In this document: positions 20,327 through 30,010 of the stretch, piece by piece
How positions within the stretch are numbered: position 1 is the first letter of the stretch
Layout: every line of letters begins with the position of its first letter
NCBI GenBank assembly: GCA_001839685.1
Contig: MLAK01000949.1
Span: 1,759-65,758 of the forward strand
Source: Tritrichomonas foetus
Taxonomy: Eukaryota; Parabasalia; Tritrichomonadida; Tritrichomonadidae
DNA: 64,000 nucleotides
Direction of reading: 5' to 3'
Notes under the pieces: model-generated
The model's database searches: none
Told to the model about the DNA's origin: nothing
Seen by the model: only the letters and a program-made list of their open reading frames with translations
Translations under genes and position numbers: made by a program

Positions 20327-21628
20327 TTACACAAGTATTTTTGGTCGTTCAGGAAGCTCCTGTTCAACTCTCATTTCATCATATTCTTGTTCAATGAAAG
20401 TTAATGTTTCTGCTGCCTCCTCAAGATCTGATCTTTCTGCGCCATAATCTGTATAGTGCTTCAAATAAGCATTAGCACGATAAAGCTGGTCAAATCTTGA
20501 AACCATGTTATGAAACATTCCACTCATTGCACTTGTATTCGTCAAACATAACACAGAGTGTTTTGAATAAAGAGGTGGGTTTGAACAGAGACCAATTTTC
20601 CAGCCATCTTTACTCCATGGTGGGAATCTGATCTTTGATGTAATTTTATCAATGCTTTGTCTAACAGAATTCAAAGTAACATCACCTCGAACAAGCAAAG
20701 CATTTGCTAAATATGTACCAGAATGTGGATCTACTTCACATAATGTAGCTTTTGCTGTCATAGCTTCTGTAAAGTAGCCACCAATACTTCTGGGAGCATT
20801 TTCTGGAATAATTGGTGAAATTCCAGAACATAAAAATTTGTGATTGGGGAAAGGAACCATATTAGTTTCAATTTCTCTAAGATCGACGTTCATTTTTCCA
20901 GAAAATCTTGAACCAGCAGTTAAATCTAGCATAAAGTTTGCAACAACTGAGTTCATTTGATCAAAGGCGCCAGCATCACCTTTTTCGACTCCATGAACGT
21001 AGTTTTGCAAAGACGCATTTTCAACAGGAAATACGCAATCAGAATATTGGCAAAGATATGAAGTAGACATAACACAATTATATGGAGCTGTTACAACAAA
21101 TGAATCATCAGTGTTTGGAACAACAACAACGTTCATTTTCCACTGTTTTGGATATTCATCTGCGAGTTGCTCTAAAAGATAAGAACCAAAACCTGAACCT
21201 GTTCCACCACCAAGCGAATAAAGCATGAAGAAAGATTCGAGGTGATCGGTATGTTCGGCAAGACGGCGGATTTTGTCGAACACTTGAGGGCCGAGGGATG
21301 GACCATGACTGTGATAACCAAAGGCCCAGTTATTTCCTGCGCCCGTTGCGTCGAAAGAAACGTTACATCCTTGAAAAATTGATCCGATTTTGGAGTTTTG
21401 AAGCTGTTTGGTTGCATTCAATTCTGTATCGATTAATAAAGCGCGCGCTCGAACCTTGTTTAAGGTTGAAAAAGAACCCCTTTCGCCGATTTCGAAAAAT
21501 GATTTATATGATTGATCATATGAAGATTCTTGATAGTATTTTTGGTGCTCATTCAGAGCTTTCTCCCAAAATTTCCATCCGATTTGATTACCACATTGGC
21601 CGATTTGGAGGAAAATAATCTCTGACAT
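20327..21628 (-). CDS. epsilon-tubulin
   Basis: A 433-residue tubulin superfamily member. The tubulin start (IFLQIGQCGNQIGWKFWEKA) and GTP loop LGGGTGSGFGSYLL are present. The middle string FDQMNSVVANFMLDLTAGSR then FSGKMNVDLREIETNMVPFP is epsilon-specific (animal epsilon-tubulin has the same phrase with few changes), as are the C-terminal GWKIGLCSNPP and EAAETLTFIEQEYDEM. Delta-tubulin was considered because of GNNWAFGYHSHGP, but the rest fits epsilon better. Epsilon-tubulin is needed for triplet centrioles and basal bodies, consistent with a flagellate. Start ATG 21628; TCATTTC lies directly before it. Confidence 0.9.
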   Translation of the reverse strand: MSEIIFLQIGQCGNQIGWKFWEKALNEHQKYYQESSYDQSYKSFFEIGERGSFSTLNKVRARALLIDTELNATKQLQNSKIGSIFQGCNVSFDATGAGNNWAFGYHSHGPSLGPQVFDKIRRLAEHTDHLESFFMLYSLGGGTGSGFGSYLLEQLADEYPKQWKMNVVVVPNTDDSFVVTAPYNCVMSTSYLCQYSDCVFPVENASLQNYVHGVEKGDAGAFDQMNSVVANFMLDLTAGSRFSGKMNVDLREIETNMVPFPNHKFLCSGISPIIPENAPRSIGGYFTEAMTAKATLCEVDPHSGTYLANALLVRGDVTLNSVRQSIDKITSKIRFPPWSKDGWKIGLCSNPPLYSKHSVLCLTNTSAMSGMFHNMVSRFDQLYRANAYLKHYTDYGAERSDLEEAAETLTFIEQEYDEMRVEQELPERPKILV

Positions 21629-21635
21629 GAAATGA
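21629..21635 (-). promoter_or_regulatory. initiator-like element of epsilon-tubulin
   Basis: Minus strand reads TCATTTC immediately followed by ATG. If used, the 5' UTR would be only about five bases. An AACTTTTTC motif (plus strand 21670-21678) lies 42 bases upstream of the start. Confidence 0.45.
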
Positions 21636-22503
21636 ACGTTTATTTATTTCCACATTCAAATTTGTCGGAAACTTTTTCATAAAATGGAAAGAATGAATAA
21701 TATCTTGATAAAAAATGATATTATTTATAAAATTTTACATTAAATTAGAATATTATAAACTATCTTTCGTTAGAAGACCAGATTGGGTACCTTTCCTTGA
21801 TGACTTCATATTATTAGTTATTCATATAATTTAATTTCATTCACTATATATTATTTCATTGGATATATTCCATGTGGATAAAGAATGAATGATATTTGTA
21901 ATTTGAAACATCAATGTGATTTAAAAATGAAAGATTGAATGTTTGTTTCACTTTTTAAGTATTGATATTATTATAAAAATCATTATCAGTGAAACAAAAT
22001 ATTAGTGTATCTAGCATTTACGCCTGTCAAAATTCATCTCCAATCGATATTCTCCACATTAAAATGTGAATTCTCAAAATATTCACTTTTTTTAGCGGAT
22101 ATTCATGGGAAGTGGTAGTACTCTTTTTTGTGTGAATGATTTGTAAATCAAATTCGAAATAATGGCTAGCCGTGAATAATCATCAAATGACTGAAAACAC
22201 TTTTGTTTGTTTCACAGTCATTCAAATTGTGTGATTTACTATAAAAGTAATGAATTTTTTCAAATAAAATAAAAAATAAAGATGATTTTGAAAAATCGTA
22301 TATTTTTATTACCAAAACAAAAACAAGATTCGCATTTCTGAAAGGTTCTATATAACAATTACTGTTCGTTTCGCCTTAAATTGACCTTTTTCAGAGTATT
22401 AGCTTAATCAATCTAATTTTTGAAGATTTCTGGAGAAAACTTCCATTTGTTTCTGTGATACACTTTCTGTTGGAATTTGTCGATCGATTTGACTTCATTA
22501 AAG
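21636..22503. other. intergenic
   Basis: About 870 bases, A/T-rich. Includes a short palindrome near 22055 (CACATTAAAATGTG). No gene seen. Divergent from epsilon-tubulin and downstream of the small Cys4 protein. Confidence 0.45.
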
Positions 22504-22671
22504 TTAAGAAATATTGCAGCAGCAACAATTTGTCGATTGTTGCTGAGCAGCTGGCGAAGGTGGCGAGGTACGACGATAAGTTCCTGGTGGAACAACGCGT
22601 GGAGAAATGGGAGCCATTGGAACAGTGTCTGATCCGCTCGAGCTTTCTTCTTTCTTTTTCGGCTTCACCAT
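22504..22671 (-). CDS. small 55-aa protein with basic head and C-terminal Cys4 cluster
   Basis: A short frame, ATG 22671 to TAA 22504, that looks like a real gene. The protein starts MVKPKKKEESSSGSD (basic then Ser/Glu-rich), has a Pro-rich middle (VPMAPISPRVVPPG, RRTSPPSPAA), and ends in NCCCCNIS. G/C content is visibly higher than in the flanks on both sides and drops at both ends of the frame. TCATTTG lies about 17 bases before the ATG. The family is not recognised. Four adjacent cysteines next to the C-terminus suggest membrane attachment by palmitoylation or metal binding, with the Lys cluster aiding membrane contact; this is inference. Other frames over this stretch are also open but show less sensible composition. 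Confidence 0.6.
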   Translation of the reverse strand: MVKPKKKEESSSGSDTVPMAPISPRVVPPGTYRRTSPPSPAAQQQSTNCCCCNIS

Positions 22672-23240
22672 TAAATTTAGAATTCAAATGATATTGAGAC
22701 AAAAAGCTCGTTAAATTGATTAAATTTCAATTTCCTTTGAGAGATAAATTTATCAATTTGATGAGAATCGTTTTTGATATTTCAATAATACCTTTCAGAA
22801 AAAATTCAATAGAGTATAGTTTCTTCGCGTTCATTTCTCCTCTTATTCATAATTATTATCATTAAATGGAAAGTGAATATGGTATAGAAACCTTCCAAAC
22901 ACTGTATTTTGTTTCTATTTGTAATTCATTATAAATCTCGATCACAATCACGATCGTATTCGTTGCAAAATCATTTCTGTTTCAGTAATAATTCCTGCTA
23001 TAATTTGTATTTTCTTTCTTCACTTCTCATAATAGGCAAAAGCAAGAATTATAAGTGATTTCTTTCTTATTTTTGAACAACAAAAACTTTTTCTCATGAA
23101 AAATCGAGGTTTTATGGGAGATTCACAATTTTCTGACGATAATAGAACCAATACCAATCATTAATTTCTATGCCAATTGTCTATTTCTTTTGGTGATTCA
23201 TAAAAGGAGAACATTCACTCAGATATTAATCAAATCGAGA
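22672..23240. other. intergenic
   Basis: About 570 bases, A/T-rich, with no gene seen. It leads into the 19-base repeat array. Confidence 0.45.
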
Positions 23241-23415
23241 ACAAACAAAAAAGAAATGAAAAAAGCAAACAAACAATAAAGAAATAAACAAACAATAAAG
23301 AAATAAACAAACAAAAAAGAAATAAACAAACAAAAAAGAAATAAACAAACATTAAAGAAATAAACAAACATTAAAGAAATAAGCAAACATAAAAGAAATA
23401 AACAAACATTAAAGA
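23241..23415. repeat. 19-base tandem repeat array
   Basis: Seven in-register copies of a 19-base unit, gaaataaacaaacattaaa with small changes, start at 23281, 23300, 23319, 23338, 23357, 23376 and 23395; a degenerate copy precedes them. Units are contiguous, so this is not a CRISPR array. It sits just 3' of the beta-barrel protein gene. Confidence 0.85.
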
Positions 23416-23477
23416 AAGAAATAAAAAGAAAACTATTTAATTTTACAGAACAATTCTATATTGGTGTATAGCTACAT

Positions 23478-24440
23478 TCACATTTTTGATGTTGGATGCA
23501 TTGTGCGATTCAAATCTTTTGATGAAATATTACCATCATCTTCAGTAAATTTACAGATTGAAAATGCGAATTTTGGCTCATCAAAGACGAAATTATTGAA
23601 ACTTATGACGCCAGAAACTTCATACTGGTTATTTAATCTATATTTAGCCTTTGATGCTAGTTTTTTGTCAGTAGAAATGTACATTCCGAAGTAACCATTT
23701 TGAGTTGGCTTTCTAAAACCAACTGATGCCTTTTTACCAATATTTCCATCCGAATCCCTTTCAATTACATTTCTGAAGCCAAATGAGTTTCCTTTGAATT
23801 GGAATTCATTTGAAAAACTTAATTCCATGCTCAAAGTATTACGAACAAGAAAGTCTAAATATGACCTTTTGTTTGAGAGATGAAGGCCAATTTCAGCTTT
23901 AGGTGAAGTGAGATTTTCCACATCAAATGTCAGGCTGGCTTTATTAGTTTCATCAGTCACATAGATATCACCAAACATACGTGGATAATGCATGTCGTTA
24001 TCAGGATTCAAAGTGGTTTTAAATACCATTCCGAAAAATGACAAATTATATTTATATTCTAACAATACATACGGAAGGAACGTTCCAATCGTGTATTTCG
24101 TATTAACAATTGCTGTCGCGTGTTTTGACAAATCGCAGGAATATGATCCGATTAAAATTGGAAGGATCTGATCCAATGTGGAAATTTCGAGGCTTAAATA
24201 GGGAGCTGTCACTTTGGGCTTGACTGAAAGTGAAATATTGTCTTTGCTTGTGTGTGCGCTGTATTCTCCGTACTTGTCTGAGTAGTAGATCTTTAATAAG
24301 GTTGAGAATGAATTAACACCGAAATTGCGAATGTTAACGGTTATGTCGGAATTTGGTGTTATCCAGCGATATTTAAATCTTGTTTTAGTGTTGAAATTGC
24401 ATATTTTCTGTGCGATTTGTGAAGTTTTATATGTTTTCAT
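23478..24440 (-). CDS. beta-barrel protein, Tom40/VDAC-like (probable hydrogenosomal outer membrane)
   Basis: A 320-residue protein built of alternating short amphipathic strands, e.g. NTKTRFKYRWITPNSDITVN, ISLSVKPKVTAPYLSLEIST, MELSFSNEFQFKGNSFGFRN and KAKYRLNNQYEVSGVISFNN. There are no alpha-helical membrane segments and no signal peptide. Length, strand pattern and the GVISFNNF-type final strand fit eukaryotic Porin_3 barrels (Tom40, VDAC), which trichomonads carry as several divergent paralogues in the hydrogenosome outer membrane. Primary identity is weak, so family is inferred from pattern. A short polar tail follows the last strand. ATG at 24440; TCATTAT lies 8-14 bases upstream. Confidence 0.6.
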   Translation of the reverse strand: MKTYKTSQIAQKICNFNTKTRFKYRWITPNSDITVNIRNFGVNSFSTLLKIYYSDKYGEYSAHTSKDNISLSVKPKVTAPYLSLEISTLDQILPILIGSYSCDLSKHATAIVNTKYTIGTFLPYVLLEYKYNLSFFGMVFKTTLNPDNDMHYPRMFGDIYVTDETNKASLTFDVENLTSPKAEIGLHLSNKRSYLDFLVRNTLSMELSFSNEFQFKGNSFGFRNVIERDSDGNIGKKASVGFRKPTQNGYFGMYISTDKKLASKAKYRLNNQYEVSGVISFNNFVFDEPKFAFSICKFTEDDGNISSKDLNRTMHPTSKM

Positions 24441-24759
24441 TGATCAGATAATGATGTGAATTAAATAAACAAACGTTGTCAATTATGGTGAATTAAAGGT
24501 TAATTTGCCTTGAATGATATTGATTTCTGAAAAGAGCTTCAACAAATTGAAGCTTGAATGAATATTTTTTTTGGTTTCTATGGTTATATGTTATAATGAA
24601 TCATTTTTAATGATTGTATGTGATGAGTATCTAGGTGACTAAAATTAAATTAAATTCATTGCTTGAACCAATTCAACTACTTTCATTTAACATTTCATTT
24701 TATCCTTTGTGTCTTACACTTGCACCATTCCTGGATATCCAGAACTAATATAAAATGTT

Positions 24760-25135
24760 ACTTCCCTTGCTCAGCTTGAAGAAAAACTGCTTGATTATCT
24801 TGATTCTGAAGTCTCGAATACGAAACTGGAAGTACTATTTCAAAATATAGAATTAATTGGTTTAGAAGACAAAATAAAATCTATTCTGCTTTTCTACTTT
24901 TCTTAGTACAAGCTTCATTGTGCTGTCCATCTAATAAAACCATAATAGTTAAAATCATGAAAATGACTCAGAGGCTAGTGGAGAAGTATCATTTGAAAAC
25001 TTTGTTTCCATCTAAATTTATTGTCATTATCTTTCGAAAAAATAAAACTATTCTTCTCCATTTATATCGAAATATTAGTTATGGTATTGGCATATTCTTG
25101 GAAATAACTAACAAAAACATGATATGTTAATCATT
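24760..25135 (+). pseudogene. decayed N-terminal part of a trichomonad ankyrin-type protein
   Basis: Frames on the plus strand broken by stops still resemble the helical N-terminal region that precedes ankyrin repeats in a large trichomonad family: AQLEEKLLDYLDSEVSN then TKLEVLFQNIELIGLE near 24770-24905 ending at a TAG, and LKTLFPSKFIVIIFRKNKTI then LLHLYRN near 24990-25075. No ankyrin repeats follow. It is read as a fragment of a dead gene. Confidence 0.45.
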
Positions 25136-25629
25136 ATTTATGAAAATATGAAATTCAAAATGCATAGTGTGAAGCTATTTACACCTTCTTTTCTATCTTT
25201 TCGTGATTTCTACACTTTAACAATCAATATTGGTGGACACTCACTTCATAAAGATTATTCAGCTTGTAAAATCGAGTATGTGTGAAATGGGAAACATCAG
25301 GATCATTCGAAAAATCGCTGGTATACAATATTATTTCGATATCCAAATATTCCACAGGAATGAAGTTCATCCATTTCAAAAAACGAAATTACACTAAATA
25401 TTTTATTTATTTTAAGAAATATTTCGATTCTCTCCTAAATTATCATGTTGATGAAATTTCATTTGATCATTCAGATAACAGAGATAGTAGTACATATATT
25501 GTCCCCTGGTTGTTACGATATGACTTGTGCAAAAAAAGCGATGTTCCTCTGAATGGAAGCCGCAATCATAAAGTCAAGCTTGTGATTTTGGAGAACAATT
25601 TTTATCGTTCCTCAGAATTCTTCAGAAAC
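25136..25629. other. region upstream of acyltransferase, probable further decay
   Basis: About 490 bases. The acyltransferase frame stays open back to 25282 (a GTG) and has an ATG at 25360, but the sequence has no domain and an A/T-rich, non-coding look. It may include more of the ankyrin-gene remnant. Confidence 0.35.
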
Positions 25630-26559
25630 ATGACCACCACCCATATTCCCGAAACGAGGGAAGATTTAAAAAAGCAAGATACGACAACCGATGTAAATGA
25701 AGAATTTTTCCAAAAATTATTCGCTCCTCCGAACTTTTTGGCGATCCACAGGATTTATCAAATTTTATGTTTCTTTCTTTTTTTAGGGCCTCTAAAAGTC
25801 ATTGCGGCATTTTTCTCGTTTTTGATTTGGGTCATAGTGATGATTATTTTGTCAGGATGTCGCAATTTATTTTCATCAAAATTGCGATTTAAAAATTGGT
25901 CGCATTCAATTTGCAAAATATTTGTAAGGATTATTATGTTCTTTCTTGGTATTTTTAGGATTAAAATGAAAGGCAAAATCGATCCTAATGTTCGATTTTA
26001 TGTATCAAACCATTTAACACTTATTGATTATATTATTCACTTTATTTCAACACCAATAACAATTGTTAAAACATCAGAATCTACTGGAATTGAAAAGTAT
26101 ATTATTGGTCAAATATTTGATGTTTTCAAGTTAAAATCAAAGAAGAAGCGTGCTGCTTATCAAATCACAAATTGTGCATCAGATCCTTCTTATTTTCCGA
26201 TGCTAATTTTTCCAGAAAACGTGCCAACAAATGGAAACGCTGTTATAGGATTTGCAACAGATGCTTTTGAAAGTGAATATGCGGCCCAACCAGTTGCTCT
26301 TCAATACCACCTTCATTTCACACCAAGAGGCTTTAATTCTTTGTATTATGGCGATAAAAACGTTTTGAGCCTTTTATTCAGAGTTTTGTGCACACCATGG
26401 ATCACTTGTTCGATTTCTTATTTACCAAAGCAGGAAATGAAGTCGGGAATTCTTGAGCCGCACCAATTGGCCAAAAAATGTCAACTTAAAGTTGCCAATG
26501 AACTTGGAGTATTGGCTACTTCGAAAGAAATGCCAGCAAAAACAATCAAAGTTCAATGA
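25630..26559 (+). CDS. PlsC/LPLAT-type phospholipid acyltransferase
   Basis: A 309-residue membrane acyltransferase from ATG 25630 (MTTTHIPETRED). A long hydrophobic segment (about 55-85, ILCFFLFLGPLKVIAAFFSF onward) is followed by a second (about 110-125). The acyltransferase motifs are present: motif I as NHLTLID (the H-x4-D of catalysis) in FYVSNHLTLIDYI, and motif III as FPENVPTNG in place of FPEGTTTNG. It would acylate lysophosphatidic acid or another lysophospholipid in the ER. An upstream in-frame ATG at 25360 would add 90 residues of unconvincing sequence. Substrate cannot be read from sequence; LPCAT-like enzymes are closest by layout. Confidence 0.8.
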   Translation: MTTTHIPETREDLKKQDTTTDVNEEFFQKLFAPPNFLAIHRIYQILCFFLFLGPLKVIAAFFSFLIWVIVMIILSGCRNLFSSKLRFKNWSHSICKIFVRIIMFFLGIFRIKMKGKIDPNVRFYVSNHLTLIDYIIHFISTPITIVKTSESTGIEKYIIGQIFDVFKLKSKKKRAAYQITNCASDPSYFPMLIFPENVPTNGNAVIGFATDAFESEYAAQPVALQYHLHFTPRGFNSLYYGDKNVLSLLFRVLCTPWITCSISYLPKQEMKSGILEPHQLAKKCQLKVANELGVLATSKEMPAKTIKVQ

Positions 26560-26944
26560 AAAATGAAAGAAATGATTATTTTTATTGATTTATTTGTTAT
26601 CTAAACCTTTATAAACCCAATTTCTACTTCTTTTTTCAAATAATTACTCGAAACTTAACTATATAAAAATATATGAAAAAAAATGATTTAGCGTTAATAA
26701 AGTATTGACCAAAATCTTATTGTTTGAACATTAATCATACATAAAATTGGGGTTCGTGTCAAATTGGTGGTAAGTTTCGAAAAATTTATTCCAAAAACTG
26801 ATTTTATCGAGAATCAATTTAAGAATATTATACAGATCTATTTAATTACATTTTGTCGGGGTTATCCTTGATTGTGATACATAATAGTTCTCTCTAATTG
26901 CATTATATTTGAGTGTAAATTGATGTGATGTATTACCTCAAATA
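26560..26944. other. intergenic
   Basis: 385 bases of A/T-rich sequence between two plus-strand genes; nothing identifiable. Confidence 0.5.
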
Positions 26945-28264
26945 ATGTCATTTGTCATATTATCTGATTCAATATTTATGAATGATGAAGATGTGATGAA
27001 AGATGTTGAAATCATCGACGAAGATGTAGAAATATGTGTCAATGAAACCTTTGAGTTCATGCCAAAGAAAAATTTATTATGGGCAGCCATCATTTATATT
27101 ATATGTGGCCTCTTTTTTGGAATTATAATTTTTATATCTCCTGCTCCATTTTTCATAGAAAAGAAAATTACTGACACTAACGAAAAAATCAAAGAATTAA
27201 ATCTTGCAGTTCGCTATTCAGATTTGAAGTTTTATCACCGTTCTATAACCTTTGGTCTTCAATCAATTAGAAATAGAGGAAAACCACTAATTGTGGTTGT
27301 ATCAGGAAATATCAAACTCAGATATAATGGTAAAACAGTTCATGAAATTAATATCGAAGAGCATGTTTTCAAACTTCCAATACAACAAATTGTTCCTTTA
27401 TTTTCAAGTGGGAGACTTCAAGCGACTGATATAATTGCAGATTTAGATATTACAATATCAGAAGGAAGATTTAAAGATATGTATCTTGTGTGGTATTTGG
27501 AGAATGCTAGTTGGGTTTTATTTGTATTTCTTGTTAGATTTAGTTCCTTTTTAATTGCATTATTTGTATTTTTGAAATTATCATCCAGGATTTTAACATT
27601 AAAAGATCAATCAGCGACATATACACAAAGATTTATTTTGATAATTTCAGCTGTTTTTTCAGTGTTATGGATACCACTTCCAGAACTTAGATATTTCGAT
27701 ATTCTAACAAGTTTATCCCCAATATTCGATCTGTTAAATACAATGGATATTGCTTTTATGATATTTATGATTAATTTTATTTGCTGGGATTTAGTATATC
27801 GATTCACAGACAACGAGCCTCAATTTGTTAGAAGGACAGTGGCTTTATTCATTATTGCTTGCTTGTTTTTATCTCTGCCTAAAGCTATAAAATTTAATGA
27901 TACTTCATATCAAGAAATACTTGAAGTTTGGATTCCATTAATACTATTAATGGTATCAACATTAAACCTCATAAGATTTCCTGTTTATCTAGATTGGGAA
28001 TCTCCTGAATTTCAATCATCATTTTTTCATTTATTCTTAGCTGTGGTTTCCATTGGCTTGACAATTTATGCAAAAGCATTCGACTCAGAAAGAAATTCAA
28101 GAACTTCGATTTTATCAGCATCAATGAATTCCATTACTTTCTTATTCATGGTTCTACTTCATTGGCCACGAGATGAATCAGGATTTGATAAGCAATATAT
28201 CGCCCCTGATCAACAAGAATCATATATTGGGGAGTTAAGTGACAATGAATTGTTAGATGAATAA
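26945..28264 (+). CDS. multi-pass membrane protein, GOST/Wntless-like layout
   Basis: A 439-residue protein. A 38-residue acidic cytosolic head is followed by a membrane segment (about 43-66, LLWAAIIYIICGLFFGIIIF), a lumenal domain of roughly 120 residues rich in beta strands (YHRSITFGLQ, KPLIVVVSGNIKLRY), and then about seven membrane segments from residue 183 on. The tail is acidic (ELSDNELLDE). This one-plus-seven layout matches GOST proteins (Wntless, TMEM181 and relatives), which move cargo through Golgi and endosomes. Primary motifs are too weak to name the subfamily. The gene at 45326-46603 has the same layout and is probably a distant paralogue. Confidence 0.6.
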   Translation: MSFVILSDSIFMNDEDVMKDVEIIDEDVEICVNETFEFMPKKNLLWAAIIYIICGLFFGIIIFISPAPFFIEKKITDTNEKIKELNLAVRYSDLKFYHRSITFGLQSIRNRGKPLIVVVSGNIKLRYNGKTVHEINIEEHVFKLPIQQIVPLFSSGRLQATDIIADLDITISEGRFKDMYLVWYLENASWVLFVFLVRFSSFLIALFVFLKLSSRILTLKDQSATYTQRFILIISAVFSVLWIPLPELRYFDILTSLSPIFDLLNTMDIAFMIFMINFICWDLVYRFTDNEPQFVRRTVALFIIACLFLSLPKAIKFNDTSYQEILEVWIPLILLMVSTLNLIRFPVYLDWESPEFQSSFFHLFLAVVSIGLTIYAKAFDSERNSRTSILSASMNSITFLFMVLLHWPRDESGFDKQYIAPDQQESYIGELSDNELLDE

Positions 28265-28729
28265 TAATTATAGATTTGTATTAAAATTGATAAATTTGAT
28301 TTTCGAATTATTTTTTTCCTTGAGTTAGTTTTTATACTAAATTTGATACATAGAATAACAATTTGTTTGAGACCATGAAAATTATTGAACAAACGAAAAA
28401 ACATTTTTTTGATGCATTAATTATTTAATTATTGTGTGTGATTATCCATTGAATTCAAATTTTGAAATCAGAAAAGATTTGAATTTCTCAGGGAAATGGC
28501 TTGGCCGTTACTAATTTTTTCTGTGAAAAGGGGAAGTGAAGGGGGATGTAAATTCTATCAAGGAGTGATATATTTTTTTCAAAATTCAATGAAAACTCCT
28601 TACTTATAGCACTTACATCAGATTTATTGTAGTATATATTTCATATGTATATTGACATAAAAAATACTATTTTAAAATAAGAATAAAACTGATAATCATC
28701 AGGATATTTTAATTTTAAATTATTTTGCA
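28265..28729. other. intergenic
   Basis: 465 bases of A/T-rich sequence; no gene or repeat array seen. Confidence 0.5.
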
Positions 28730-30010
28730 ATGAAGCAAATCAAAGATTATATTTCATCACATTCAACTTCATTTTCATTTGATAAAACTATACCAACAGG
28801 CTCAGACTACATTCCAACATATTCACATACACCTAAAATCGAATTGCAATATTCAGACATATTATCATTTGCAATTCGTAGAATGAAATTCCATGATAGA
28901 TTGAATTACATGATGAAAAATGAAGATCTAACATATAACAAATTGCGAAGCATTGGTATTGAGTTCTGCATTCCATTTATAAGATTATATCATAATGAGA
29001 TTGAAATATTAACTGATCAGATATCTTTTTACTCATTACTGATGGTTGTTATTGGAAATAATGATATGAAAGATAAATTTATTGAAAGAGAAAAATTGTT
29101 GATGTATCAAAGATTTCGAGTATCAAATCAATCAATTATCGAAATAAACAAAAAGTTCATGCCTGATTCAAATCTTCGCAATAAATTAATTTCTTCTTAC
29201 CAATCAAATGAAAATGGAGGAGTTTTTAGATTAGAATTTGAAACAGCATTTCGATTCTTTAATCTTACATCCTTGAAGCTCGAAAATGGTTATGCAATTC
29301 TTACAACAAATAATGTATATGAAATAGCTGTCTATTATTTTGGTCAGTGGCTTGAAAAAATAATTACCAAATTTTCTTCCAAAACAAAATTTCCTGCAAT
29401 TGAAAGCATTGCACATGAATTTAATATCATTGCTAAGAAAGATAAAAAGCCATTGTTAACATTAGAAAACATTGAAGAAGTTTACAAAAGATCTTTTCCA
29501 CCATGCATGTTCAGAATTTATGAATCCCTTAAGCGGTCTGGAATTCTTACATTTAAAGCACATTTGGAATTGGTGCTGTTTTTGAAAGGCTGTGGCCTTG
29601 ATTATTATTCACAACTCGAATTTTGGAAAATAGCAAAAAATCCAAACTTGGTCAATCTGAAATCAGCTTTTAGAATAGATGATAAAGGGAAAGATTATAG
29701 TCCACACTCATGCGTAACAATGGCGACGAGAGAATTCCCACGAAATGTTTATCAGGCGCAAGGATGCCCTTTTCGATACATGGCTCGATCTGAACTAAAA
29801 ATATTTGCCAAAAAGATGAATCGAGGACTAATGTTTGCTGAATTAGAACAAGTTGCAGAAAAAGTTCCAGATCATCCACAAATTGCATGCAGGCTATTTT
29901 TCGATTTGGTTCATAAAGAAAACACATTTCCAAGATCTGGAATTTCTCATCCGGTGGAATTTTTCAATCATAGCGAAAAAAGGATTCGATCTAAGGAATC
30001 ACATAAATAA
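28730..30010 (+). CDS. DNA primase large subunit (PRIM2/Pri2)
   Basis: A 426-residue primase regulatory subunit that with the catalytic subunit and DNA polymerase alpha makes RNA-DNA primers. The C-terminal iron-sulfur domain is clear: FPPCMFRIYESLKRSG, LFLKGCGLDYYSQLEFWK, then YSPHSCVTMATREFP, YQAQGCPFR and HPQIACRLFFD. The four cluster cysteines (in PPC, HSC, QGC, IAC) are all present. The loop between FWK and YSPHSC is shorter than in animals. The N-terminal helical half matches the family only in length and helicity. Start ATG 28730. Confidence 0.92.
   Translation: MKQIKDYISSHSTSFSFDKTIPTGSDYIPTYSHTPKIELQYSDILSFAIRRMKFHDRLNYMMKNEDLTYNKLRSIGIEFCIPFIRLYHNEIEILTDQISFYSLLMVVIGNNDMKDKFIEREKLLMYQRFRVSNQSIIEINKKFMPDSNLRNKLISSYQSNENGGVFRLEFETAFRFFNLTSLKLENGYAILTTNNVYEIAVYYFGQWLEKIITKFSSKTKFPAIESIAHEFNIIAKKDKKPLLTLENIEEVYKRSFPPCMFRIYESLKRSGILTFKAHLELVLFLKGCGLDYYSQLEFWKIAKNPNLVNLKSAFRIDDKGKDYSPHSCVTMATREFPRNVYQAQGCPFRYMARSELKIFAKKMNRGLMFAELEQVAEKVPDHPQIACRLFFDLVHKENTFPRSGISHPVEFFNHSEKRIRSKESHK

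Noticed and set aside
20327..21628. Delta-tubulin instead of epsilon-tubulin
   Set aside because: One N-terminal phrase resembles delta, but the middle and C-terminal signatures are epsilon-specific.
22391..22702. 103-residue and 78-residue frames over the small Cys4 protein
   Set aside because: They extend into A/T-rich flanks and show incoherent composition; the 55-residue frame fits the G/C boundaries best. This remains a judgement.
23241..23415. CRISPR-like array
   Set aside because: Units are contiguous with no spacers, in a eukaryotic genome; it is a simple tandem repeat.
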